Source of the DNA: Typhlomys cinereus
Taxonomy: Eukaryota > Chordata > Mammalia > Rodentia > Platacanthomyidae
Direction: 5' to 3'
NCBI GenBank assembly: GCA_023101885.1
Contig: JALPQD010000247.1
Coordinates: 1,503,230 to 1,567,229, forward strand
Length of the DNA stretch: 64,000 nucleotides
Every line of letters starts with the position of its first letter. The first letter of the stretch is position 1. A program made the translations under genes and the position numbers. The notes under the pieces were generated by a model that saw only the letters and a list, made by a program, of their open reading frames with translations, was not told the DNA's origin and ran no database searches. Shown here piece after piece: positions 32,803 through 43,180 of this stretch.

Positions 32803-33065
32803 CACCAAGGATGGAGAAGCAATTCGGCTGCTTGTCATACAAGTGTAAGCAGCTGAGTTCAATCTCCAAAACCCACCAACAGCTGGGCATGGCGAAACAT
32901 GCTTGTAGTCTCAGCCCCACAAGCGGCAGAGACAAGCAGATCTCATTCTTGGGAACCTAGCCTAATGTGCTGAGGTCAGGGCCAAAGGGGGACTCTGATA
33001 AGAAAACAAGGTAGACAGCTGCTAAAGAATAACACCGGAGACTGACACGAACACACACACCCAGA
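32803..33065 (+). mobile_element. B3/B4-like SINE, sense
   Basis: 'ccaaggatggagaagcaatt' at the head, 'ctgagttcaatctcca' at the B-box, 'ggcatggcgaaacatgcttg', 'ggaacctagcctaatgtgct' and the 3' landmark 'agctgctaaagaataacacc', ending in CA-rich DNA. Confidence 0.7.
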
Positions 33066-33451
33066 CTTGAAGAGGGGTCTTTTCTTTCTGATGTCAGCAT
33101 ATGAGAAGAGTGCTCGTTCCCTCCAGAGGACAGCAGTCAAAGGCACCATCCTCTCACCTGAACCTGCTGGAACCTCAGACTTCACCTTGGATTTTCCAGT
33201 CTTCAGAACCAAAACAACTTTCTATTGTTTATCACACACCCAGGCTATATATCATTTTGTTAGAGAGGCACATGAGACTAAGACAAGGCATTTGTATTAT
33301 AATAAAATAATTCAGCTCTGAACTCACTAAAGATACTGACAAGCACTTCCATAAGAATAGGTAGTGTTTGAAGAATTCTAATAAGAGAAATAAATTGAGT
33401 TAAACTGTATTTATTGTATATGGGGGATTGTATTGTATTGTGCATGGGGGG
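33066..33451. other. Unassigned sequence
   Basis: No gene recognised. Two overlapping frames at 33067-33321 and 33101-33310 show no motif. Confidence 0.45.
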
Positions 33452-33566
33452 ACTGTGTTTGGTGGCACATCTGTAATCCCAGTGCTCAGGAGGCTAAGGC
33501 AGGAGGATAGACGTTCCAGCCAGTTCTAGCCTGGGCTACACAATGAGACCTGTCTCAAAAATAAAA
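33452..33566 (+). mobile_element. B1 SINE
   Basis: 'tttggtggcacatctgtaat', 'cagtgctcaggaggctaagg', 'tagcctgggctacacaatga' and 'gacctgtctcaaaaataaaa' define a B1 copy lacking its first bases. Confidence 0.9.
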
Positions 33567-33899
33567 GGCCCTGCTTGTCCCTGCACTGCACATGTGGCTG
33601 CTGTGTCACATCTGCATCAGATGGCGACAGAGAGGAGAGATGTTATGTCTGCACTCAGTGTTCTGACCTGTGAACATTTATATGATTAGTAGCTTGAAAT
33701 ACCACACTGCTTGCCAAACCCCTGAATTCCATATCTGTGTACTCACAACATGAGTGGCCTCGCGCGGGCTGGACTCCATGTGCTGTCAGTATGGGCAGCT
33801 TCCCATGGGCCAGACTCCATGTGTTCACACGAGGCAACATGCTTGGCTGGGCTGTGTGCTCACAACATGGATGGCCCAGGTTTTCACTGCTCATATATT
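33567..33899. repeat. Degenerate duplicated segment
   Basis: Two related blocks share 'cacaacatgagtggcc' (33744-33759) with 'cacaacatggatggcc' (33861-33876), and 'ctggactccatgtg' with 'ccagactccatgtg'. This looks like a two-copy degenerate tandem duplication of about 60-115 bases. No gene recognised. Confidence 0.4.
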
Positions 33900-34050
33900 A
33901 TTTTATATTATAGTCCAATTTAAGAAATGAGAACATCAAGGTGGAGGTGGACACGCTAGGGGAATGTCCAAAGGGAAGGGGAGGGGGAAATGATCAAAAT
34001 GCTTGTATGAGAGTATAAAATAGCAAATATATTTAAAAGTAAAAATAAGT
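33900..34050 (+). mobile_element. L1 3' terminus, sense
   Basis: 'gggaaggggagggggaaatg' then 'atgatcaaaatgcttgtatg' and an A-rich end resemble the last part of a rodent L1 3'UTR. Confidence 0.5.
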
Positions 34051-34054
34051 AAAA

Positions 34055-34140
34055 AAACAGGAGGTGCAACTCAGTGGTAGAGTGCTTACCTAGTTTGTGC
34101 AAGGCCTGGATTGATCCTTAATATTGAGAAAGAGTGAAAA
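34055..34140 (+). mobile_element. ID-like SINE
   Basis: 'ggtgcaactcagtggtagag' and 'tgcttacctagtttgtgcaa' followed by 'gcctggattgatcctta' match the ID element head. A purine tract has grown from the 3' end. Confidence 0.75.
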
Positions 34141-34141
34141 T

Positions 34142-34640
34142 GAAAGAAACAAAAAAGAATATGAGAGAGAAAGAGAGAGGGGGAGGGAGGGAGGAAGGAA
34201 GGAAGGATGGAAGGAAGGAAGGAAAGAAAGAAGAAAGGAAGGAAGGGAGGAAGGGAAGGAGGGAAGGAAGGAGGGAGGAGGGAGGAAAAGGAGGGCAGGG
34301 GGAGGGCGGGAAGGGAGGGAGGGAGGAACGGAGAAGGGAGGGAGGAAGGATGAGGAGGGAAAGAAAAAGGCGGATTCGTTCCTTGAGGCAAGGAAGGCCG
34401 TCATTCCTTGCCGGAAGTCCGGCCGGAAGGCCTCTGTACGTGGTCCCGGCGTCGTCTGGACGTTCCTTCCCCCTCGCACCCCATTCTCTCCAGACGCGAG
34501 CTGAGGAGGGAAGGGAAATAAGGAGAGGGAAGGGGAGGAAAGGGCGGGCAGGAAGAGGGAAGAGGAAAAGGGAAGGGAGAGAAGGAGAGAGGAAGGAAGG
34601 GAAAACAGTCAAGACAAGGCTAGAAAAAAGAGAGACACTA
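34142..34640. repeat. Long purine (GGAA/GGGA) tract
   Basis: Two purine-rich arms, 34142-34370 and about 34501-34605, of GGAA, GGGA and GAAA units flank a CpG-rich patch. Frames of up to 178 codons on both strands come from this low-complexity DNA and are not genes. Confidence 0.95.
34371..34500. promoter_or_regulatory. CpG-rich patch with ETS-like motif
   Basis: About 13 CpG dinucleotides occur in 130 bases, far above the surroundings. CCGGAAGT at 34411-34418 matches the core ETS-family binding motif, and a second CCGGAA occurs at 34423-34428. Whether it is a regulatory site, a relic of a GC-rich repeat, or an expansion boundary cannot be told from sequence alone. Confidence 0.35.
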
Positions 34641-34734
34641 TCTCCCTGCGAACGTAGGTGGAAACACTGAAGGAGGATTGGCCCCAGCTCACCTGACCCT
34701 AACCCCAGTCCTTTGAATTTGAGCAGAACAAGAT

Positions 34735-34840
34735 TTTTCCAAGCCTCAAATGCTTCATTAGCAAAATGAAGATCATGCTGTCTTTTTCATGGGGTTCCTG
34801 TAGAAATGATAATTAAAGCGTCTCCGACAATGAGCCTGCA
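34735..34840 (+). mobile_element. MIR fragment
   Basis: 'caagcctcaaatgcttcatt' and 'agcaaaatgaagatcatgct' then 'gggttcctgtagaaatgata' follow the second half of MIR in sense orientation. Confidence 0.5.
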
Positions 34841-35765
34841 GGCTCCTTTCTCCGCGAATGAGCGCCAGTGAATGCGGTGAGCAGGAAGCCTGTGTGTAGC
34901 AGCTGCGACCATCTTTCCAGAGAGAGACTGTCGGCTCACAGAAGGGGAGACTCTGCACTATGCTGACGACTGCTGGGCTGGTGACCCAACAGAAGGTGGT
35001 ATCGCTAGTGAGATGGGAGGGGCCTCAGGGGAGAGGGCGTTTGGCGTTGCTGCAGTGTGCAGTGTTGTGGGACAGCAGTGTCTCCGTTTCAGCCTCAGCA
35101 TGCTGTGCACTTGCCTTTTCTTTCCGGCACCCTCTCTCGTCCTCTGACTCTGGCTGTTGGGAGGGTCGCCACAGGGTAGTGTCCCTCGAGTTTCCTGTTT
35201 GTTCCCTTCCTGCTTGACCAGCCTGTTTTCCGAGTAGCCCTGGATTCTCACGGCATTCACATCCGTTGGTTTTCTAACTCTCTGCTGGTTTTTGCCTTGA
35301 TTTTTCACCTTGTGTTCTCTAGGTTCTCTTGGTACTCGAAGTTGGTCCATGATCCAGCTGTGGAAGCCTCTGACATGGAGCTTCTTGGGCTCTGAACCTG
35401 AACCTGTGTTTTTAATAGCAATCCCCAAGGATACAGAGTTAAGGAAGAAGTTATACATCCAAGTCTAAGAACCCCACCTGTACCTCCTCCCTCAGCCCCC
35501 GCAGGGGTCCCGGCTGCTCAGGGATCAGCTCTTCTACCAAGGCAGTGGCCTGTTTTTTTCCATCTTGCTCTCTCCAGTCAGAAGCCACAGCCCCAGGTAC
35601 TCATTAAAGGCTCAGCCTGCCCACGGGCTGCTCTGCGGGGAAGAAAGGTTGTGGCTGGTTATCCAGAAGGTCACGCAAGGCTGCAGTACCTGGGCCCGAA
35701 GTGTCTGGAGCCGAATTCTGAAAAGCGGTCTTCTTGTGCATGGGAAACTCTAGATTGTCTTTCTT
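34841..35765. other. Unassigned sequence
   Basis: The 166-codon minus-strand frame at 34958-35458 is among the longest outside low-complexity DNA, but I recognise no domain, signal peptide or family. 35460-35765 holds nothing recognised. Confidence 0.4.
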
Positions 35766-35779
35766 AGATTCCTCTTTTT

Positions 35780-36082
35780 TAATAATTTTTTAAAGACTTT
35801 TTATTATTTATTATTTATTCAATTGTGCGTGGATGCGTGTGTGCGCGTGTGTGTATGTATTTATGTGTGTGTGTGTAGAACTACTGACAAATTTGAGAAC
35901 CACCATGGATGGCCTCCATCTCCTCCCTGGGATTCACAGGCTCCACCCTACCAGGACCAGAAACGCAGACCCCCGCCCCCCCCTGCTTCCGCCCGGCGTC
36001 TATACGTGGGGTCTAGGATCCGAACTCAGGACCTTCCGCCTGCAAGACAGAAGCTTAACCCCTGAGCCACCTCTCCAGCCCC
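35780..36082 (-). mobile_element. S2 SINE (young form), antisense
   Basis: Complete inverted copy: TTATTATTTATTATTTATTC tail, 'aaccaccatggatggcctcc', 'ccctaccaggaccagaaacg', head 'tgagccacctctccagcccc'. The 14-base duplication agattcctcttttt lies at 35766-35779 and 36083-36096. Confidence 0.96.
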
Positions 36083-36096
36083 AGATTCCTCTTTTT

Positions 36097-36529
36097 GAGA
36101 GGGTAACTAGCAGGGGGCTGTGGCTGGTCCCCAGAGCTCTCACTTGAACCATGATAGGTCCTCTGAAAGACCCCCCACACACAACCAGCACACAGCGTAA
36201 GGAGGGCTCGGAGGTAGCTAGACCATCCTAGAAGCCATAAATCAGGTTTTTTCTTCCAGAATACAAGGCCCCTTTGCCCTCCTTCTCTTCTGCTTTCTAG
36301 ACTGTGTTGCTAAGTCCTCTTTAAATTGATTAACACATCTTTAAAGGCAAAGCTTTGCTTTTGGCATAGGAGTTCCATGGCTCTGACTGAGGAAACTTTC
36401 AGAAAGCCTTCTTGGGGAATCAGGTCACTTTTTTTCAAATAATATGCAGATATTAGGAGGTATGCCAGCAAAGTGCCAGCAAAGTTTTAGTTGATTCAGA
36501 AAGTCTTCAACAGACACAGACGTATTGAG
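36097..36529. other. Unassigned sequence
   Basis: No gene or repeat recognised. Confidence 0.5.
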
Positions 36530-36875
36530 CCATCATTTACATGTAATAAAATGTATCTCTTATAAGCAAAAGCCTAGATTTATGGCTTCCTAGATGTTCT
36601 GGCCATCTCTGCCCTCCCCATACCTCCCTTAAATTTTCAGTATGATAAATCTTAATACGTGTAGCCACCACTACAATTGGATGTGGAATATTTCTATCAG
36701 TCCCCCCCAAATTTCTCTGTGCCTCTGGTGATCGTTCCTGTAAAGCACAAATTCCACCCAGTCATTTGCCTTCTTTCCATCACTATAGATATGTTTCATG
36801 TGGGTTTATGGTAAGTCATTTAGTATATATGGGTTTTGTCTTCTATTTAGCATAGAGTTTTAAAAATTTATCCAT
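36530..36875 (-). mobile_element. Ancient L1 (L1M-like) 3'UTR, antisense
   Basis: 'gtagccaccactacaattgg' (36661), 'gcctctggtgatcgttcctg' (36721) and 'tttccatcactatagatatg' (36774) follow the inverted L1M 3'UTR also seen at 6745-7100. Strongly decayed. Confidence 0.55.
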
Positions 36876-37080
36876 GTTATATGTGTGCATGTGCGCATAT
36901 GTAAGTTGTGTATATGAACTCTGTTGCATATGCCAAGTTATCTCTGTCTTCCATCTTGCTATAGGAGTGCTAAGATTACAGATCTCTTCTGGTTGTATAC
37001 ATAGGTTCCGGACTCAAGCTCAGATCATCAGTTAGGCCTCAGCAAGTGGTTTTACTCACTGAGACATCTCCCTGAATCCA
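36876..37080 (-). mobile_element. B3/B4-like SINE, antisense
   Basis: 'ggagtgctaagattacagat' and 'gttttactcactgagacatc' at the right end match an inverted B3-type SINE. Old. Confidence 0.55.
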
Positions 37081-37214
37081 GTAATTAATCATGTGTTAGT
37101 CCATTCCTTTGATGTAAATAATGCTTTGGGTTGTTTTGACTAAGGATGGCTGTTCTGATTTTTAATGCAACAACTGAAGCAGTCATGGTTGGTTGTTGCT
37201 CTTAGATTGAAATC

Positions 37215-37450
37215 GGAGCTGCGGGATGCCTAAAAGCAAAAGGACATGAATTCAGATCTCCAGGTCCCACATAAAAATGCTGGGGGACTATCGCAGTGGT
37301 CTGCAGTTCTGGCCCTGGACAGCAGCATTTGGGAAAACCCAGAACAAAGCAATAAGGAGATAGAAAAATCGAGGATGATTCCTGGAGCCACCCCGAGGCC
37401 TCCATAGGTGCACCCTCAAGTGCTTCTTGCACGCGCATCTGCACATAGCA
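37215..37450 (+). mobile_element. S1 SINE, sense
   Basis: 'aaaagcaaaaggacatgaat', 'gtctgcagttctggccctgg', 'caaagcaataaggagataga' and 'aaatcgaggatgattcctgg' identify S1. The first 30 bases of the head are decayed. Confidence 0.82.
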
Positions 37451-37649
37451 GCAGGTGCTATCACAGAGAATGTGTTGCATGGGGCAGGGGCTAGTGAAAG
37501 TAACTTACTTTACGGAGTGTGACATGTCGAGCCCAGGGAAAAGACCAGCAAGCTGGCTGGAGAAGGCTTCGGGAGACTGTAATCCTGGCTGCTAACAGGC
37601 CACGACGTGCATCAGAGCTGGAATGTGCATTGTGCTCCGTAAAGTGTAG

Positions 37650-38095
37650 ACCCCCAACAAGCCATGCCATGGACACAGGGTAAAAGAAGTTTATTGGTGG
37701 TCTCAAACCTTTGAGCTGATTCTCAAAGAAGGGAGAAAAAACAGGCGGTAAGGAAGGTAGGGGGTTTATAACTTTAGGGTTGGTAGGTGGGATGAAGGGC
37801 AGGGGGTGAGTTATTCCTGTATAAGGTGAACTCTGTTCTGGCCCAGACTAGGAAGTATGTGGTCAGCCTCTGACGCTGCTCCCCACCATGAGGTTGGGTA
37901 AGCAGGGAATTTTGAAAGCGCTGGCTGGCTGTTGGGGGACAGCCACCAACAAGCAGAAGTTCTGCTCTGAACATGGGGGATGGAGGAAAGAGAATTCTAT
38001 CACATGCTCACTAAGAAGGGCAGAGGCGTTTGGAAGGTTTGAAACGCTGGGATCGGAAGCTCAGAACTGATGTCCCCGGAGAAAGAGGCTTGCTG
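37650..38095 (-). mobile_element. Possible LTR, antisense
   Basis: 'gtaaaagaagtttattggtg' near 37680 contains an inverted polyadenylation-type signal at an LTR-like position, followed by G-rich DNA free of other repeats. Ends are undefined and no internal region is seen, so it may instead be single-copy sequence. Confidence 0.3.
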
Positions 38096-38196
38096 CAGGG
38101 AGGACACAGTGAAGCAGTGCTTCTGAAAGGTGCCCGGGTCACTGGTGTGTACGATTGTTCAAATGAGCAAAGAAAGAGAAGAAAGAAAGAATGATG

Positions 38197-38488
38197 GGGG
38201 CTGGAGAGGTGGCTCAGGGGTTAAGCTTACGCCTTGCAGGCGAAAGGTCCTGAGTTAGGATCCTGGACCCCACGTATAGACGCGGGCGGAAGCGTGGGGG
38301 GGGGGGCACCTGCGTTTCTGGTCCTGGTAGGGCGGAGCCTGTGAATCCCGGGGCAGAGTAAACAAAGAGGAGGTGGAGGCGTCCATGGTGGTTCCCGAAT
38401 TCGTCCGTGGTTCTACACACACATACATACACACACACACACATGCATACACGCACAATTGGATAAATAATAAATAAATTTTAAAAAA
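38197..38488 (+). mobile_element. S2 SINE (young form)
   Basis: Complete copy with GGGGCTGGAGAGGTGGCTCA head, a G run at 38296-38305, 'gtagggcggagcctgtgaat', 'gaattcgtccgtggttctac', CA run and AATAAATAAATTTTAAAAA tail. The 14-base duplication aagaaagaatgatg lies at 38183-38196 and 38489-38502. Confidence 0.96.
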
Positions 38489-38502
38489 AAGAAAGAATGA
38501 TG

Positions 38503-39065
38503 ATGTTCATTCAGCTTATTTTCCTGACTACCTCAGGAGTACAGTCTGACGCCCCCCCTCCAGCTGCAAAGGCATCCTGGGGCACAGCTACAGAGAAACA
38601 AGGGCACGTGGGGCATTGGTTCTCTGGTGGCGCAAAACAAATGGCGTTAAGTTTCATGGGCTCACACAGCCCGTGAGCTCATTTTCTGTGCGTGAGGAGC
38701 TGCGGAACAGAGAGGCTGCCTCAGCAAGGGTTGCTGCGGGCTAAAGTCAATACGTCATCTGCTAGGTTGTGCTCTCTGGAGCGCGGGGGGCCTCTTTCAA
38801 CTCTCTTAGACTTTTACCAGAATCCAGTTCCTACACAGGCAGGTCTAAGGTCATCTTAGTCACACCCTCGCCTTGAGATACCCTCTGTAGCAAGTATACT
38901 TGTTGGCTAGATACTTTCTTCCAGGTGGACAGGAAAGCTCTGGGTTGCTTCCTTACAACTGTAAAAACAAACAAACAAAAAAACTCTCTTGTTTTGTAAA
39001 GCATTGAGATAACTGGCTTGTCTCCCCACTGTCTCCCCATGTCTCACTTGCAGTCAGAGGAAGGT
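38503..39065. other. Unassigned sequence
   Basis: No gene or repeat recognised. Confidence 0.5.
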
Positions 39066-39279
39066 GTTGAGCTGGAGGGAGGGTTCAGGGGTTCAAGCCT
39101 TTGCCTCAAAAGCAAAAGGATCTGAGTTCAGATCCTCTGATGCCACAAAAAATGCCAGATGAAAATGATGACAGTCTTCAGTTTCAGTCCTAGAAGCAAT
39201 AAGGAGGTAGAACAATCCAGAATGATTAGAAATATAACCCCTGGGCCTCCTCAGGTATACACACACTCAAGTTCCTTCT

Positions 39280-39312
<33 letters not shown>
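39066..39312 (+). mobile_element. S1 SINE, sense
   Basis: 'gttgagctggagggagggtt', 'tcaaaagcaaaaggatctga', 'aataaggaggtagaacaatc' and 'cagaatgattagaaatataa' identify S1. It ends in an uninterrupted CA run at about 39284-39310. Confidence 0.85.
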
Positions 39313-39313
<1 letters not shown>

Positions 39314-40078
39314 AGGGTGTTATGTACCCTCTCTCCACTTGTCATGAGATGCTCTCAGATATTCTGCTGTATGTTGCTACTTTGGTTTTCTGATCTCCTT
39401 CATTTTATGATTATGAACTTAGGTTGGAAGCATCATGTCCAATCATCTTAGCCAAAATGTTCCTGGAAGACTGTGGGGGCACATATATAAAGGGGAAGTG
39501 AGACCCATGGAGAGGGGTGTATGCTGATAGGAGGGACAGCCAGGTGGCAAGCAAGACAGTCATGGGGCCACTCACGTCTGTTCTCTTCCTCTGAGTAGCA
39601 TATAGCAGCTGCAGTTCAGCATGGCAACTTCTCTTACCACAGCCAGTGAATCTCAGCAGGTATGAAATCTGTCACTATGTGCAGAAAATTCAAGAGCCAG
39701 TGATATGCTGTCTCTCTCCCTTGTCCTCTGCCACACCTTAGCCTGGTGTGAGATGCTGGCCGCACCATCAGCCTGGATTCCTGAATCAAGGTAAGGCTTG
39801 ATGCAAATCAGTGCTCCTGACAATCTACAGCGGTCACATGGCATGAAAAAGAAATAACTTGTTCCTAAAATGGCTGAGATTTGGGGTTAGTGTTACTGTA
39901 GTCAATCAAGGCTGATATAAAGGACACTATCACTAAGGAACTTGTGCCAAGCTTTGTCTTTTTCTCTGGGAATGCTCCTCTAGCTGCACCACTGGTCCAG
40001 TAGCTTCTGTGAGATAGATCTGTAAGACCCAGTCTTCTTGAATGGTGATTGCACTGCTGAACAATAGCATATATATAT

Positions 40079-40110
<32 letters not shown>

Positions 40111-40591
40111 CCGAGAGAGAATCATTCAAGCAGTCTCTCATCTTTGAAGATGTTCTCTGACACCCTCACACTTCAGCCCTCCTGATAAATAAACTTTGCT
40201 GGAGAACAAAAGGCGTAATTAGCACATTTGGGGCCGGCTGCCAGCCCAGTGCCCCGTCCCTGGCACGGATGTGCCTTGATGCAGTGCCTGCCGGTTCCTG
40301 AAAGCCTCGTCGCCGAGCACCTGCCAAGCCCCCACTCTCTTCTTTTCCTACACTACACTCTGCACGACTCTTGTTTCCAAGGCGATGGTGGTATCTTTCT
40401 CTTGGTGTCTGTCTGCTCTCATATCTAAAGGGCCACCCAGCCTTTCAGTCCTAATGAGCATTCTGACTCTCTGCTGGCAGTCACAGTTCTCGTGAGTCTG
40501 GCCTGTTCCCTTCCTCTGAGGACCATCGCTCCTCTTGATGGGCACACTTGTGCTCTGGCTTTGCTTCTCTACCTGTGCCCCATTTGTATTG
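39313..40591. other. Unassigned sequence
   Basis: A compound TA-GA tract lies at about 40069-40120. No gene or repeat family recognised in the rest. Confidence 0.45.
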
Positions 40592-40970
40592 CTTAGATAC
40601 ACAGGTGTCGACTTGACAATAGAGCTCTGGGCACATCTGTGAAGAATTAATCGTTAAGGCAAGCCCTGAGCAGGCCTGCAGGGAAGACCCATCCACAGTG
40701 TGGGAGGCCATTTCTTGGGCAGGAGGATAAGATGGAGGGAACTGGTTCAGGGCTTTGGCAGTCTTGCTGTCTAGCAAGTAAAGTTTGCCCCTCTCTTAGA
40801 AATCCCTGTGGATGTGGTGTGGCCAGTTCCCTAGAGTCCTGGTGTTGGTACAGCTCTCCTGGCAAGAAGGACTGTGAGCCGTAACCAGTCGTCACAGGAG
40901 TAAGATCCTCTTGTTTCCCTAAGCTCTTTGGTCGTGAATTTATCGGTAACATGCAGGCAAACTGCATTAT
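40592..40970 (+). mobile_element. GTCAACTTGACA-type interspersed repeat
   Basis: Starts at 'agatacacaggtgtcgactt', passes 'gtggtgtggccagttcccta' and 'gctctcctggcaagaaggac', ends 'gtaacatgcaggcaaactgc'. Slightly shorter than the copies at 29159 and 31264 because of an internal deletion after the start. Confidence 0.75.
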
Positions 40971-41789
40971 CTTAGGTCCTGGGGTGGCACTTCTCTACTG
41001 TTCTTTGACTCGGGAGGCTGCTGCCCGTTCTTCACAGTGCCTAGTGGGGAAGAATGGCTGGCCAAGTTGGCTGTCTTCTCATGACCTACCCAATAGTCCA
41101 GACTCATCCGGAGAGACAACATGGGTCATTAGCTAAAGAAATGGACCCAAAGGCTGCCCTGAAACCTTGTTGGGCCTACAAAGAGCAAGTATTCTCAGAT
41201 GCACACCACGATCTTAAACTGCTTTGAAAAAGAAAGAAGAGCTAAGCCGCAGAAGGCAGCTGGAAATTCTGATTCTGCCCTTAAAGAGCGCTTCAAATGG
41301 AGAAGCCTCCGGAGTCCTTTCTGCTGCAGTATTTCCTGCAGCCTTCGTCTTTCCCAGGGTAACACCAGCCTTGTGCCCAGCTGCCCCATGGACTCTGCCT
41401 AAGGGAACACAGCACCGAAGCAGAGAGCTGGGGTAGATCCTAGATGACAGCTCCAGTGCCCATCCTCCTGCCCAGTGTCCTGCCCAATATGTGATCTCAT
41501 GCCTCGCCCTGGGCCAGATGGCTCCCCCTCCCCACCCCGGCACCCCTAGTTTCCAGAATTTGTAATGATTCCCTCGTGAGGGGCAGGTCGTGATTCTTCC
41601 CGCTGTGCTGGGCTCTGAGTTACTTCTCACAAAGCAAACTGAAAAGCCCCACGTGAACTCTTCTGCTGCTGGTCCTAAGAGCCCCCTCCCGCCTACAGGT
41701 TCCGCAGCGGCTTGCTGGAGCAGAGGAGCAGGGGATAAGCTGGAGTTTATGGTGCAGGCTGTAGGCCTCCCGCCGGACTGCCTTGCCTT
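40971..41789. other. Unassigned GC-richer sequence
   Basis: Overlapping frames of 61-138 codons on both strands, none with a recognised motif. No repeat family seen. Confidence 0.45.
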
Positions 41790-42400
41790 TCAGAGTGGGG
41801 AGGGGAGTTGAATTATTATGGCATCTACTCTCCTGATACCGTGAAAACTATAGCCTCCCTCGCTGCTTCCTCCGTGGCTTTTTCTCTGCCTGTAAAATGA
41901 AAAGCAGATTGCCTCTCTGGCCCCGGAGGCTGGGAGCAGGCCGGCACTGGAGGTGCGCAGAGCAGGGGCGAGCCCGGCCATCTGTTTCTCATTGACTTCG
42001 GCAGGCGTGTTCCTTAGACAATGCTGCAGTGTGCGAGCCGTGGGCACAGCCCTGCCCTGCTGACCCCAAGGCCCGTGTGCTGGCGGCGGGCTGGGAAGGG
42101 CCCTCCTCCACCATGCAGCTGTGCAGGGGCAGCGGAGCTGTTTCCTCGAGTGTGGGGGTGGCTCCCACTTATAAGCCTTTCTTCCTAGAAAGATGGGTTT
42201 CAGCTGTTTTCCCAAGACTCCGGGTAACCTCCCTGTAAACGTGATATTTCGTGAGTATGCATGTGTTTTAGCATTGTAAATGTAATTTACAGTCAGTGCA
42301 GAAAACAGAATGAAGTATACCCCCACCATCAAGGGGTTAGGTGTGTGCTCTGCCCATCTGTTTTCTCTGAATACTTTATAGCCTAATTTTTCAAATGCAG
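41790..42400. other. GC-rich non-repeat segment, candidate conserved element
   Basis: No repeat family is recognised in this 600-base stretch and several CpGs are kept (41780-42170). The minus-strand frame 42332-41790 (180 codons) is the longest in the window outside simple repeats, but it has no recognised domain. A regulatory or unannotated exonic role is possible but not shown. Confidence 0.35.
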
Positions 42401-42884
42401 CAGCAAGCTAGTATTCACTCCTGGGTTAGGAAGTAAACTATGTGTTTTGTGCGGATGACGTCAGTCTACAGTTTTAGGCTAAAGAGGTAAGCACTTTTAT
42501 TTTATGTCTAGGTTTGAAGGAACCACAGAGACGACCCGATGGATCAGATCAGGGATGGCATTCCACGACTGTCACTGACAACATCCACAGAATCCAGCCA
42601 CTTCATGAGCGGTACCACTTACTTGTGCCTTGGTTTGGCTCAGCAGCAGATTAGGGCTGCTTTTACAGCTGGTCCACAGCCTTTACCCCCTCCTTCTAAC
42701 AGTCGCACACCTCTTGCACGTCTTACCCAAATCTGTTGCCACATTCCCTGGTTTTTGAGTGTCCCAAATCATGCTGTTAGAATCCCAAGGTGCTCTTTCA
42801 GTACAGATGGCCTCAAGTCTGCTTCCCACGATGTGCCAGCCGCAGAACTTCTGGGCTAGTGGGCATGTAGACTTCGAAGAGTTT
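42401..42884. other. Unassigned sequence
   Basis: The 106-codon frame at 42539-42859 begins MDQIRDGIPRLSLTTSTESS and has no recognised family. No repeat recognised. Confidence 0.4.
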
Positions 42885-43180
42885 GCAAAGGTAAGGCAGA
42901 ATGCCTTCCAGAAAGGTTATATGCATAGTGACACTGGTAGTATCATCTTTAACTCACCTTTCATCACTCAAAGAGTGATTTTTTTTCATTAATTGGTTCA
43001 TTCATGGCAAATTTTCTTAGTCTTCTGTAAATTCGCTCTTCATTTCCATCGATTGACTACGATGCAACTGACTTTAATTTATTTGCAAAAGCTTGTTAAA
43101 TTAAGGACATTGACCCTGTGCTTTCCACATTATAAATATGTGCCTCAGTTTGTCATTTACCTTTTCATCATGTGTATTGT
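42885..43180 (-). mobile_element. Ancient L1 (L1ME-like) ORF2 end, antisense
   Basis: 'tccagaaaggttatatgcat' (42907), 'ttaaattaaggacattgacc' (43096) and 'cctcagtttgtcatttacct' (43143) follow an inverted, very old L1 ORF2 C-terminal region. Confidence 0.55.

Noticed and set aside
34118..34670. Frames of 126-178 codons on both strands, Arg/Glu/Gly-rich or Pro/Ser/Leu-rich
   Set aside because: They translate a purine tract; the same low-complexity pattern is open in several frames and no domain is visible.
34958..35458. 166-codon minus-strand frame
   Set aside because: I recognise no family or motif, and it partly overlaps a frame on the plus strand (34960-35217). Not enough to call a gene.
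41790..42332. 180-codon minus-strand frame as a gene
   Set aside because: No recognised domain, GC-rich context where long chance frames are expected, and no visible splice or promoter context. Kept only as part of the GC-rich segment worth checking.
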